Positions 1 through 10,258 of a DNA stretch of 64,000 bases are shown piece by piece (within the stretch, counting starts at the first letter, position 1; each line of letters begins with the position of its first letter). This DNA comes from Epichloe hybrida (taxonomy: Eukaryota > Ascomycota > Sordariomycetes > Hypocreales > Clavicipitaceae), in the NCBI GenBank assembly GCA_019022495.1, contig JAFEKR010000013.1, forward strand, positions 372,001 through 436,000, read 5' to 3'. The notes beneath the pieces were generated by a model. That model was not told the DNA's origin. It made no database searches and worked only from the letters and a program-made list of their open reading frames with translations. The position numbers and the translations under genes are program-made.

Positions 1-57
1 TTGGCTGTGCCGAGTACTCTGCTTGCTGTTCTCGGCGCTGGGTTCATGTTTCTGTAG
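1..57 (+). CDS. 3' end of a GPI-anchored or membrane protein gene (partial)
   Basis: Frame 1 is open from the first base and reads 18 codons to a TAG at 55-57. The encoded tail is hydrophobic (begins LAVPSTLL, ends GAGFMFL) and stops directly after the hydrophobic stretch, as in the C-terminal signal for GPI attachment. The same kind of ending is seen in the GH72 and App1-like genes of this window. Nothing upstream is visible, so the family is unknown. A chance open frame of 18 codons is possible. Confidence 0.45.
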   Translation: MAVPSTLLAVLGAGFMFL

Positions 58-252
58 GGTTGTCGTCTTGGGGGGAATCGGGGAACTTTTGACAGATACG
101 TCGGGGAAAGATGGGAAGAAAGTAAACATGGTTTTTTTGTAAAAAATAAAAAAATTTAACTACTTGTGACGTGTTTCATTTACTCAAACTTGATGTCTCG
201 GTTCATGATATCTCACTTCCTATTTTTAATCGTGATTCATGACGAACAACAA

Positions 253-1125
253 TCATTGACTGCGCTTCCGCTTAGACCGCCCCTTTTGCGCCCCGGCACA
301 AAGCTCCCTTCGAGGCAGCTTGTCCAGCCAGCCCTCTTCCCTCTTCACGTAGCCCACCTTTGTATACTTTTTGCTGTTGGCGAAGAAGTCGACCCAGTGC
401 TTGAGCGCGGCGTGCGCCCTCGCCTTGGCACTGGCCAGCTCCTGCGCGCGCAGCGCCTCCATCTCGGCCGTGGTCCAGTACTTGTCCACCTCGGGGTCGT
501 CAATGGGCAGGAACATGTCCTCGACGCCGCGCAGGTCCGCCGTCTGGTCCTCGGCGAAGCACGCCGTCACGAAGCCCCTCGAGGCGTCGCGCCCCGCGAA
601 GACGCTGTACGACCCGCCGGGCCCGTACATGCGCCGGCCGTTGGAAACGTCGTAGATGGTCCCGTTGATGGCGAGATAGAGAGGCTTGCTGGCGTCGCGG
701 CCGTCGTAGGCGAGCAGCTCCTCTTCCGTCATGTACACGGGGCCGTTCTGCGTCCCGAGACAAAAGATTAGTTTGGGAGGTCCGTCCGTCTTCCGCTCTT
801 CTGCGAAATAACTCACGAGCTGGGACTTCCACCAATCGGCGCGGAGATAGTTGGGCTTGTTGTTCTTCATGCCCCAGAAGAAGCTCTCGCCTCCGCTGAT
901 GACGTAGCTTAGACCGCACGAGGCGATGAACAGAAAGGAGAGGACGCGCAGCATGTCCACCCATGGGGTGTAGTCATCGGCTTCGTCTCTTTCTTGGCCG
1001 TCGTCGCGCTTGGACCTGGGCCGTGATTTCGGCGTGGTCTTTGCCTTGACGGGTTCGGTGGCGGGTGCGTCGGGAGAAGGTGGTGCGGTGGCTTTCCGCT
1101 GCCGGAGCTCTGCGTCGTCGGCCAT
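253..1125 (-). CDS. MAPR-family (cytochrome b5-like) membrane protein
   Basis: Exons 1125-817 and 747-253 on the minus strand encode 267 aa. A basic, Pro-rich N-terminus is followed by one membrane segment (MLRVLSFLFIASCGLSYVIS) and a cytochrome b5-like haem/steroid-binding domain. That domain holds the signature stretches YMTEEELLAYDG, LYLAINGTIYDVS and YGPGGSYSVFAGRDASRG, typical of membrane-associated progesterone receptor proteins (Dap1/PGRMC relatives) that support ER sterol and P450 enzymes. The C-terminus is Lys/Arg-rich. I chose the ATG at 1125 because it has A at -3 and G at +4. In-frame ATGs further up (for example 1206) would add a low-complexity leader. The intron 816-748 is 69 nt, has no stop and keeps frame, so an unspliced reading is also open. 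Splicing restores the usual spacing before the domain. The haem ligand assignment is from family knowledge. Confidence 0.85.
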   Translation of the reverse strand: MADDAELRQRKATAPPSPDAPATEPVKAKTTPKSRPRSKRDDGQERDEADDYTPWVDMLRVLSFLFIASCGLSYVISGGESFFWGMKNNKPNYLRADWWKSQLVSYFAEERKTDGPPKLIFCLGTQNGPVYMTEEELLAYDGRDASKPLYLAINGTIYDVSNGRRMYGPGGSYSVFAGRDASRGFVTACFAEDQTADLRGVEDMFLPIDDPEVDKYWTTAEMEALRAQELASAKARAHAALKHWVDFFANSKKYTKVGYVKREEGWLDKLPRRELCAGAQKGRSKRKRSQ

Positions 1126-1505
1126 GATTGCTGGCATCGTTGTTGTCGTCGGACTGACTGGCTTTGTCTGATTCATTTGACGGGAATCCCGCCGAGCTTT
1201 GTCCATTTGTCGTCCAGACTCCACAGACAGGCGGCCTGGTCAGCGCCACAGCCTGTGCATTGATTGGCTGATTTGTCTGCCCTGATGGCGAGCATCACGT
1301 GATGCCTCGGTTGCTACGGCAACCAAGGGCGGGAGGGCAGGCAAACCCCCCACTCGGACGGGGAGACGGCAACTTGTAAACATGAACCCACCCCATCAAC
1401 TTCACCTGGCTATATCAAATTCCGCGCTATCGAGCAAGCACCAAACATCCCATCCCCTAGAAACGCGGAGACGGCGTGGTGCCAGAGAAAGAGATTCCAG
1501 CCTTG

Positions 1506-1555
1506 ACCGACACCGACACCGACACAGACACCGACACAGACACCGACACCGACAC
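1506..1555 (+). repeat. Hexanucleotide microsatellite (ACCGAC/ACAGAC)n
   Basis: About eight imperfect hexamer copies lie 33 bp before the start codon chosen for the following coiled-coil gene. They are probably 5' leader. The frame stays open through them (His-Arg repeats) up to an ATG at 1382, which makes the start of that gene look earlier than it is. Confidence 0.9.
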
Positions 1556-1588
1556 AATATATTCGACAAAGACTGTCGCCGGTTGCAG

Positions 1589-3782
1589 ATGGATCCCAGC
1601 TCAAGCCGACCTGGCTCTCCAGCTGGGGGACCCCTCCAGGCAGTCTCCCCCGAGCGCGCGAACCGCCGAGATGCTATATTCTCGTCTCTACGAGGCGACA
1701 GCAAAGACAGCCCCGTCCATGACAAGATCAACCAGTTTAACAATCTAAGCATCGCCATGCAGTCGAAGCAAATGGAACGCAAGACGGCGGATGCCGCCCT
1801 GAAGCGTGCCATGCTGGGACGGGAGGAAGCAGAGGCCGACCTGAAGCGGCTTCGGGATGAGGCCCGACTCTTGCGGGAGGAGATTGAACAAGGAAGAGAG
1901 CGTGAACGAAAAGTAGGAGAAAGGCTGGAAGCCGTCATGGTGAGTGCCGTGAGATGAGCGTGATGCGATGCTTGGGGGGCAGAGCTCTGGGTGGTGGCTG
2001 ACAGACAACCCGCACACACAACAGGACAACTACGGACGCGCCAAAGAAACACATGCGCACACCCAAGCTCTGTGGGAAAAGGAAATCAGACGAGCTAGAA
2101 AGGAGAACTTCAAGAGCCAATCGGCCATTGTCAAGCTGCAGGAGGAGCTCAAGTCGGCACGAAACGCCACCAGGTCAGTCGAGGAAAGCCTCCAGCGCGA
2201 AAAGGAGCGGAGTAAAGTTCGGGAGCAAGAAGCCTTCACGGCGCGGTATCAGATTGTCGGCGTCCAAGAACAGCTGGACAAGGCGCTCGAACGCATCAAG
2301 CTCGTGGAGCAAGAACGGGACGCATTCAAGACTGCGGCTAAGAACGAGGAGGTGGCCCGTATTGCTGCCGAGGGAAGACTTCCGCTGCCCGCGAGCCATG
2401 ATCTGACTGATGAGTTTGCGTCACCCAAGAAGAAGAAGGTTGCTCCGGCCAGGCGCCAGAGCGGACGAAGTGCGCCCCGCGTGTCGCTCTCAACCATGGA
2501 GATCATGTCGTCGGCGGCCAGTGAGATGGAGATTGAAGAGCTCGGTACGCAGGTCCTGTGGGAGAGGCAGCGAGCTGATCGAGCCCAGGAGATGATTGAG
2601 TTCCTTCAGGCCGAGTGCCAGATGCGACTGTGCTCCTGCTCCAAGACGAGCAACTCGAGAAAGAGTGCGGAAGCGCCGCAAAAGAGACGACGCGTGTCGA
2701 CAGAGCAGGAGCAGCAAGAGGACGTCGTTGTAAAGGAGGAGAGTGCGTCGCCGCATTCGCATTCGCATTCGCATTCGCATTCACAGCGAGCCGCGACGCA
2801 GACGTTGTTGCGCGGCTCTCATGGCTTCAATCGACCCTCGCCACACCATGAAGAACAGCGCCAACCACAACCCGAGCCCGTGCCAGAGCCAAAACCAGAG
2901 GTCGAGGCCGAGGCCGAGCAAGAGCCTGAAATGAAACCAGAGCCGCCGCAGCGCGTCAAGTCGAGAAAGGAGCCGCGACGAAGCACCATCTTCTTCCCTA
3001 AAGAGGGCATCTTCCGGACCGTGTCAGAACAGGAAGCCGCCGCACTAGAGGTCCAGGGCCGGCAGACGGCGGACGAGGATGCAGACGACGACGGCGACGA
3101 CGCAGAACAAGTGCTGCCGACGACGGAAGCCGACCCGAGTGCCGGTGCCGGCTCGGATGCGGGTGCGGGTGCGGGTGCCGGTTCGGGTGCCGGTCCCAGA
3201 ATGTATGCTCGCACACCCTCGGTGGACCCTCCGGCGTTTGCCCTTGTTGGAGAGGAACGCAACTCGCTGGATTTCCTCCTCGACGTCGCACACGATGAGG
3301 CTCAGTCGGCGCCGCCATGTCTGCCCAGCCTACCGACGATCCCAACGGTTGCAGATGCCGAGCCCGCGGGAAAGTCAACGACGAAACAAGAGGCAGTGCA
3401 GCAGCAGAGCTTCTCCCCCGCGGGATCGCCAGAGCCGCGAGCCCACAGCACATCCACGGCCTCCTTCACCGTCACAACGACGGTTCCTCTCCGCGAGGAC
3501 ACGGCCCGACGCAGCTCGACATTCAACGAGCGGCTGCGAACGCCTTCCCACGGGAGCAGCGCCAGCTTCGACGCCAGGGACCCAGCCATGACGCCCACCA
3601 TGACCCGGGAACAGGCTCTGGCCAAGATCCGCGAGCGAAGGGGCAGGGCACGGAGCGCGGCACAAGGGGCCACAGCATCGAGCGAAAACAAGGCCGCGTT
3701 GGCGGCTTGGGGACCCCGAGGGCGTTCTACTAAGAGGGACGTGAGTGCCCCCACGGCCAAGGCGACGCCGAAATTCAAGTGA
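1589..3782 (+). CDS. Conserved coiled-coil protein, function not recognised
   Basis: Exons 1589-1939 and 2025-3782 encode 702 aa. The intron (85 nt) has GTGAGT, a CTGAC branch site and ACAG. From about residue 40 to 250 the protein is heptad-rich and strongly charged (for example LKRAMLGREEAEADLKRL, then ALWEKEIRRARKENFKSQ), so a long parallel coiled coil is likely. A second short helix (ERQRADRAQEMIEFLQAE) follows. The remainder is low complexity: a His-Ser run near 2755-2785, an acidic run, an Ala-Gly run near 3150-3190, and a conserved-looking STIFFPKEGIFRTVSE stretch. The C-terminus is basic. It resembles Pezizomycotina proteins of the spindle-pole or cytoskeletal scaffold kind, but I cannot name it. 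The start at MDPSSS was preferred over an upstream ATG inside a microsatellite. Confidence 0.8.
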
Positions 3783-4151
3783 CGATGCTCATCGTGTCGG
3801 CCTTTTTCTTCTTTTTCTTCTTCTTCTTCTTTTTTCCCTTGTTTCCTTCAAGGCAGGCATGGCGAAGGGCGTACGGATACATTGTTTGGAAAGGGCATGG
3901 ATGTTCATTGTGTCACGATGAGCAGGGAGTTTCTTTTTAGTCTCACTGTATGTATAGCATGTCGAGCATGTACACAGAACAGTGCACGGTGCACAGGGTA
4001 ATAATACGAGGGTGCTATTCCGTGATATCATGACATGTTGACGAGTGGTTTGTTCCTTCGTCTCTCTTTCTTCATCAATCAGTAAAAAGGGAGGGAAAAG
4101 GAAAGAGTATATCCACATGTCCATTCCCATGTCCATGTCCATGCATCCATC
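3783..4151. other. Convergent intergenic region with no gene seen
   Basis: This 369-bp stretch lies between two stop codons. It holds a CT-rich run at about 3805-3840 and CATGTC-type repeats near 4116-4145. It is presumably the two 3' untranslated regions. Confidence 0.6.
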
Positions 4152-4496
4152 TCACGTCAAGAAGCCTCGGGCTCTATTCCTCCCCCTCTCGGACCCAACC
4201 GCGTCAATCTTGACAGCCACAAAGACACACTCGGGCGCGGCCCTGCCACCACTGTCCTTGGCCAGGATGCGCAACCGCCACTGACCCGTCATGACGGTCC
4301 ACGACTCGCGCTCGGCCCCATCTCCGCGTCTTCTCTTGCGCGAGCTGTCGTCGGCGTCTTCGGCGTCGGCGTAGGCGTAGGCATCGTGGCCGTTGGACGG
4401 AAGAGCATGCGGAAGCGTGATTTCCTGGCCGTCGAGCGTGATGGAGGCTTCGGGGCCGAGATGGACGCGCACCTCCCCGTCCCAATCGTGGCTGAG

Positions 4497-4540
<44 letters not shown>

Positions 4541-5811
4541 TGGCGGGCGGGAAGCTGCTGCTGCTGGTGCTGAGCTTGGTGGCGATGACCTCGAGGAGCT
4601 TGGCGACGCGGGTTCTTGTGTCGCCGAGGAACTCGAGGCGCGGGTGGTGGTGGTGGTGGTGGGTGTCGAAACGGGAGGAGGAGGAGGAGGAGGAGGAGGA
4701 GGAGGAGGGTGGGAGGAAATGGATCCTGGAGGACTCGTCGCCGATTTCGAGGACGAGGTCGGCGGCGGGGTCGTCGGTGTAGGGGCGGGCGTAGGTGACG
4801 TCAGCCACGCCGCCGCCGCCGCCGCCGACGGATATGCCGCTCTTCTGGACGTTTTGCAGGCGGATGGCAATCTCGGGGCGGCCCCCCCTCGTGGCGTTGC
4901 GCGAGAGCTCGTGCGGCAGGAGCTGCTGCTCCAGGCCCTTGAAGTGGAAGTAGCGCGCGTCGCGGAGCAGCTCCTGCCTGTGGGCGGCGTCGCGCACGCG
5001 CACGGGGTAGCCGCGCAGCAGGCGGAGCAGGTCGGCGAAGGTGTCGGCGCTGCGGTTCGGCACCGACGGCGGCAGGATGGACGGCGGCCGGAGGAGGCCC
5101 TCGCGGTCGAGGCCCGGGAACACGTCGCTGTCCGGGCGGGAGAAGAAGAAGGCGAAGCCGAGGGAGAAGTAGTTTGGCGAGTTGCGCGCGTCGGTGAGCA
5201 GGTCGCGCGGGATCTGGAACTCGCGATGGCCGATGGACACGAAGATGCTCTCCTCGTAGAGCTGCGATATGAGCTTGGGGACTGCTTTTCCCTCTCCCCC
5301 CCCCACTCCCTTTTGAATCAGCGATGCGAGCGAGAACAAAAAAAGAGAAGAAAAAAGAAAAGAAAAGAAGAGAAGAAAAAAAAGACGCACGACTGTAAAA
5401 CTGCGCGTCGGCAAACAGGCGCACAAAATGCTTCCCGTCCCGCGGCGTGACGTGATAGCCCTGCAGATGGAGCGCAATGTCGCGAAACGTCTCCGGGTCG
5501 CGGTCAATATACAGCGTGCGCGCGCGCCCGTCCTCGGCCCGCCTCGTCGTCGTCGTCGTCGTCGTCGTCGTCTGGCACAGGAAGTACTGCGAAAAGTACG
5601 ATGGCGCGTCCGACGACAGCGACGCGCCCGACAGCCTGAAGAGCTCGCTGCCGATCTGGATGGGGAAGACGCTCTCGCGCGGGAGGATCGGCGGGATCGT
5701 GTGCACCGACACCGAGGGTGCCGCGTGCGTCGTGTGCGTCGTGTGCGTCGTGTGCGTCGTGGGCTCCGACGACGCCGTCGGGGAGCCGTCGCTGGGGCTG
5801 GCCGATGCCAT
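4152..5811 (-). CDS. BTB/POZ (T1-type) domain protein with many amino-acid repeats
   Basis: Exons 5811-5391 and 5281-4152 on the minus strand encode 516 aa. The 109-nt intron has GTGCGT and a pyrimidine-rich end. An N-terminal Thr/Ser/His-rich leader precedes a BTB fold (IQIGSELFRLSGASLSSD, YFSQYFLC, LYIDRDPETFRDIALHLQGY). A second related module follows the splice (FVSIGHREFQIPRDLL, PNYFSLGF, FADLLRLLRGYPV). This two-module arrangement is common in fungal BTB/Kelch-less proteins that act as dimerising adaptors. The C-terminal half has long runs encoded by microsatellites: poly-Ser (GAG repeats, 4675-4708), poly-His, Thr-Gln (GTCTGC repeats, 4500-4540) and poly-Thr. The donor after FADAQFYS was fixed by codon phase. 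An ATG 6 nt upstream (5817) is equally possible. Substrate and partners are unknown. Confidence 0.8.
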
Positions 5812-6066
5812 TGGCATCTCTTTCTTCCATCCCTTTGCAACTATCCCTTTGCAACTTGGGCTTCGTTCTGGACTGGAGCTGCAAAGACGGGAAGACGGGA
5901 AGACGGGAAGACGGGGAACAAGGAACAGGACGGGGGGTGGACGAGGACGAGGACGAGGTGGAGCTCCGAGCTGCTGCATGGCATGGGCAAGTTGCATTTA
6001 CATGTACACCATTTGCACATAATTAAACACTGTGTACCGAGTATACACATACACACACACACGTCA

Positions 6067-7333
6067 TCATCCCATCAGCTCGACTCCCCCCCGGACCACG
6101 CCAACCACGGCGCCCGTCTGCACCGTCTCGCTGCCTCCCCCCGCAACCCGGTGCTCAATCTCGGCCAGCCCGCTCAGCCACGAGATCATCACCTCGGGCC
6201 CAACCTCCAGCTTGGCAAGCTCCTCCGACAACGACGTGATCATGTCCGCCAGCGCCAGGCCCCTCGTCACCTTGAGGGCATTCATCGTGTTCAAGCAGCT
6301 CGTGACATCCGACGTGTCCAGCAACGTCTTCACAATCTCCCTCACCGCGTCCGGCGGCGGCGCCGCGATGCAGCCGTAAATCGTCTCCGTCGTAATCATG
6401 TCGCGCCTCACGTCGCCCTCGGCCCCCTTGGCCCGAAGCGGCGTGCTCGAGGCGTGGCAGGCCTGCAGGACGTTCAGCGCCCTCCGCATGTCCCCTTTGC
6501 TCAGCTTGACCAGCGCATCCACGGCCTCTCCGCCGATGCGTACGTGCTCCTCCTCCACCACCTTCTCCACCAGCACCCGGATGTCGCCCTCCCTGAGGGG
6601 GCTGAATCGGAACCTGGTGCATCGACTCAGGAGCGCCGGGCTCAGCTTGTGCGCGTAGTTGGCAATGATGCAGAATCTCGTGTTGGCCGTGTACTTTTCC
6701 ATGATTCTCCGCAGCGCCATCTGCGCCGTGTTGGTCATGGCGTCCGCCTCATCGAGGATGATGAGCTTGAACCCCGCCGTTGTCGTTGTTGTTGCTGTTG
6801 TTGTCGACGCGCCGCCGCCCATGCTGAATATCTGCTTGGTGCTGGCAAACGTCTTGATTTGCTCGCGGACCACGTCGATTCCTCGGTCGTCCGAGGCGTT
6901 GAGCTCGAGCACCATTTGCCGCATGTTGGCGGCCCCGTAGATTCGGCGGGCGAGGGCGAGAATGGTGGATGTCTTGCCGGTACCGGGGGGGCCGTACAGC
7001 AGGAGATGAGGCAGGCGGTTGGTGTCGACAAACTTGTTGATCGTGGCCAAGATGTCTTGATGGCCGGAGACGTCGTCGAGCGTCGCGGGACGGTACTTTT
7101 CGATCCTGACGAGGAGCCAGCCAGCCATTTTTCGGTCAGCAATTGCACGCATCATTTGAGCGTCTCATCTGGGGGCCGTATCGGAGATGGATCGCTTACC
7201 ATGGCAAGCTGTCTTCTGCTTCGACGGGCAGGTTGGCTGTGCTTCTCTTGCCCTTGGTGGCTTCCGACGAGAAAATCACGTCCTTGGACGGAGCGGGCGC
7301 ATCAACGTCCATCTCCTCCTCGAAGTCGGACAT
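6067..7333 (-). CDS. RFC3: Replication factor C subunit 3 (clamp loader ATPase)
   Basis: Exons 7333-7200 and 7105-6067 on the minus strand encode 390 aa, the usual length for this subunit. The protein opens DNA polymerase clamps (PCNA) as part of the RFC pentamer in the nucleus. It carries WIEKYRP at the splice junction, Walker [10 protein letters not shown], Walker B LIILDEAD, and the RFC signature [10 protein letters not shown]. The stretch [20 protein letters not shown] matches yeast Rfc3 (human RFC5) better than other small subunits. The 94-nt intron uses GTAAGC and an internal GCTGAC branch, and removing it rebuilds W-I-E-K-Y. Between the two Walker motifs is a Gly/Thr-rich insertion ([15 protein letters not shown]), a lineage-specific expansion in a loop that is normally variable. 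Confidence 0.95.
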
Positions 7334-7924
7334 GGTACCGAGTCACGCAGGCGCGGTGGTCGAGCTAAACGAGCCGAATCAATCTCTTCACTTGACAAAA
7401 GGCAGATAGATGACCAGCGGTGTGATGTGTTGTTGCCTTGAAAGAGCACGGCCGAGAGCGAAGTACATGTAAGTGTACCACTGGTCCACCACTGGTCCGC
7501 CACTGGTCCACAGTACCTGCCACATACCGCCACATACCGCCACATACTGCCACATGGAGGCTGCAGACGCGTTGACCGCGCTGGTGGTGCGTGACTGGCA
7601 GCCATCCGTCTCCACTCTGCTCCGTGCACGTACCAACCAACTGCACGCACATTCATCGTAAATTTTGATTCAATTGTCCACCTACACACTCTACGGATCA
7701 CAACCAACGGCATGCACAGAAAAGGTGGCCGTCATTCCTCTTATTCCAATGAGTTGCGCATCATGCAGTCCGTACATGGCATGAGGTACATCATCATGAG
7801 CACCAACGTCATGCGGAACTCGACCCGCAGCCCGGCTCACGATTGACGCGACATGGGCCAACCAAGTCCCATGTGTACTCGCAAAGGTCATCCATCATAC
7901 ACGTACCTTGTCGTGTGCTCCTGA
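7334..7924. other. Intergenic region (590 bp), tandem repeats only
   Basis: This is the promoter side of RFC3 and the 3' side of the next minus-strand gene. Apart from two short tandem arrays (7478-7554) I see no gene. Confidence 0.6.
7478..7554 (+). repeat. Two adjacent short tandem arrays (11-bp and 10-bp units)
   Basis: CCACTGGTCCA/G is repeated three times at 7478-7510. CACATACCGC is repeated about 3.5 times at 7521-7554. They lie roughly 150-220 bp upstream of the RFC3 start. Confidence 0.9.
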
Positions 7925-9930
7925 TCATGTTCGTTGCGTCACCAAGTGATTTGTCCCGAGTCCGACATACTCAAACATGATGGGAATCTGCGCCGTAGCA
8001 AACCATGCAATCCCTTGTATTTCAAAAATGTCAGCAAACCTCCCGTCTTGTTCCGCCAAGATGGCATGGTGTACCTTGCATAAAAAACAGGCATCTTTCT
8101 TACCGGCGTAGACCACCAGCTTCGTTACTACTTCAACATCATACCTCACGCGCGGTCGGACAAGGCGTGAAAACATTTCTTCGTCATCAAGCTCCGTCTC
8201 CTCAAGAACTTCGCCCATCTCCTCGCCGCTCCAGGCTGTGGCTTCACCACCACCAACACCACCACCACCACTCGCCTTTTCGACACTGTGAGAATTGGGC
8301 TTCTGTGCCCCAGACGTCAGGGCATTCCTCTGGTTCTGGTCCTCAACCTTGCTGCCCTGGAGATCAAGGCTGCTAGGCTTGCTCCGTAAGCTCTGGTTGC
8401 TGCTTATGCTTTCCCTTCTCCGCCGTTCCCGGTACGCGAGCGTCTCGTATGCATCGGCAGCGCTCTGGGGGCCGATGGAAACAGAGCGTCCTCGGGTGGT
8501 AGGGTGTCGGATTCCCTCCACCATGCGAGGAAAGTCGGAGGCTTTGGGGAAGAGAGTGTCCAGGCGAGATCCAGGGGGCACGGATTTGTATTCGCTCGCA
8601 GGCGTGAAGTAGCGTCGCGGCAAGTCCCATCCGTAGTTTTCCATGAGCCTGAAGAGGTGAGGCAAGAACTTGAGCAGAGCGGGCTTCATCGTTTCTCTCC
8701 ACGCAAAAATGACCAGCACGCCAAAGACTATCCTGGCAATATTGATCCACAGGCCAAGCGGCGCCACATCAATTCTCCCGTCGCCATAGGCATGAGTTTC
8801 CCAAGGGTCCGACGCAATCTTGCCATAGGTCCAGGTGCCAAACTCCACGCCAATGACGACGCCCGCGAACGCTACACTGTCGTCGAAGCAGGGGCAGTCG
8901 TCTGCAGGCTCGGGATGTATACGGACAAAAATTATAACGATCAAGCCGGCAATAACAGGGGCAATCCACGAGCTGGAATGCATGTATGCGTCGAATGACG
9001 GACCATGGTAGAACTCGACAAGGCCAATGGCAGCACCGACGACCGAGCCAACGATGACGTCTGAGAAGCCATGCATGCCGCAGTAGAGACGACCAAAGAC
9101 AATCGACGTCGCGTAAAAGTAGGCGAGAAACTCGAGGATGGCCTTGGCCGTCGGGGGCAACGTGTTGTCCGGACTATGCAGGCTGAGCAGCCCGTACACA
9201 GCCACGGACAGCGCATTGGCGCTATGTGTCGAAGGAAACCCGTATTCGAGAGCGGCGGACCCAGACATGGTGATTCGATGTAACGGCGGCGACAGAGGTC
9301 GAGGAAGAGAATAGAAGTCTTTGATGAAGCCCGTCCAAAAGACACCGAGCGCAAGCATGTGAACCAAGCTTAGGCGCGGGGGGGGGGGGGCGTTTTCCAT
9401 ACACATTAGTACATCAAGGCCCTGTCCCCAGTGGAATGAATTTCTCTCTTTGTTTGTTTGATTCAGCAAGAGAATGATCCAACATACCCCTTGCCAAGCG
9501 ACGCCCATCCGCACCAGAAACATATTGGCAGCCCAATCATGAAGAAGGTGTGCGTTCCCAAATTGGCAGTGATGGCAAAGTAACTGTCAAGCGCAGGCGT
9601 GCGCAACTTTTCCTGCATCCAGGCCAGATACGGCGTCTCCCACCGAATCAGCGGCAGGGCTTTTTGTCGAAGTCTATATCGCCATCGTGGAAGCGCTCTC
9701 TTGTCTGCAAATCAGGAGGAACCCCAACCCCGTTAGCTTTCAAGATTTCATTCCGCGTCGTCCACTCCGCTTGTTCCGCCCCCCCCCAAGAACTCACAAT
9801 GATTCACGCTTCTCAGACCCGCGTCCACAGCCTTGGCATTATTCGCGGCAGCGGGAGCCGGCGTCGTTGTCGTGGTGTTCGTGTTCGTGGCAGCAGGTGG
9901 CGGGGCATCATCCCATCGCGCGCCGCTCAT
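7925..9930 (-). CDS. LCB3: Long-chain-base-1-phosphate phosphatase (PAP2 family)
   Basis: Exons 9930-9798, 9704-9488, 9368-8104 and 8013-7925 on the minus strand encode 567 aa. The enzyme removes phosphate from sphingoid-base phosphates in the ER. The three PAP2 motifs are present: KDFYSLPRP (K-x6-RP), PSTHS, and GRLYCGMHGFSD (R...H...D). Around them are several hydrophobic segments. The N-terminus is Thr/Ala-rich, followed by LRSVNHYKRALPRWRYRLR, which is rebuilt only after splicing. The last intron (8103-8014, 90 nt, GTAAGA and TGCTGAC) has no stop and keeps frame, so its 30 codons could be misread as protein. Splicing gives VVYAGIAWF. The region between the core and the C-terminus is a Ser-rich cytosolic linker. 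It shares a 328-bp divergent promoter with the dehydrogenase gene to its right. Confidence 0.92.
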
Positions 9931-9951
9931 GGTGGGAAGAAAATCGCAGGC

Positions 9952-9983
9952 GGATGAGCGGATGAGCGGATGAGCGGATGAGC
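9952..9983 (+). repeat. Four perfect copies of GGATGAGC
   Basis: The array lies 22 bp upstream of the ATG of the phosphatase gene, in its presumed 5' leader. Confidence 0.9.
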
Positions 9984-10258
9984 GGCAGACTTGGTTAGAA
10001 TCGAGGGTCAACGGGGAAGCTTTGAAAGCGGGAGAGCAAGTGGGCCTATTATTATCCAGCCAGACTCATCAGTGCTAGTAACAGCTTATTACATACTGTA
10101 CGGATTATGTAGATTAAATATGTAAGTGCCGTATCATGTACGTACGCGAGACCCACTTTCCCAATCCAGCTTCAACAGGCTTGTTACGGCAAAAGGAACC
10201 TCAACTTCACGCACATGCACATGCATTACCCAACACACAACATCACCGCCACTTCATC

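Noticed and set aside
253..1224. Unspliced 323-codon frame for the MAPR protein
   Set aside because: It begins at a GTG and keeps a 69-nt stretch with complete splice signals in front of the domain.
1382..1588. Upstream ATG at 1382 as start of the coiled-coil protein
   Set aside because: It would translate a hexanucleotide microsatellite into a His-Arg run. MDPSSS at 1589 is the first start outside the repeat and begins a normal N-terminus.
5428..7368. 646-codon plus-strand frame opposite the BTB and RFC3 genes
   Set aside because: Arg/His-rich shadow frame spanning two real genes and their intergenic region.
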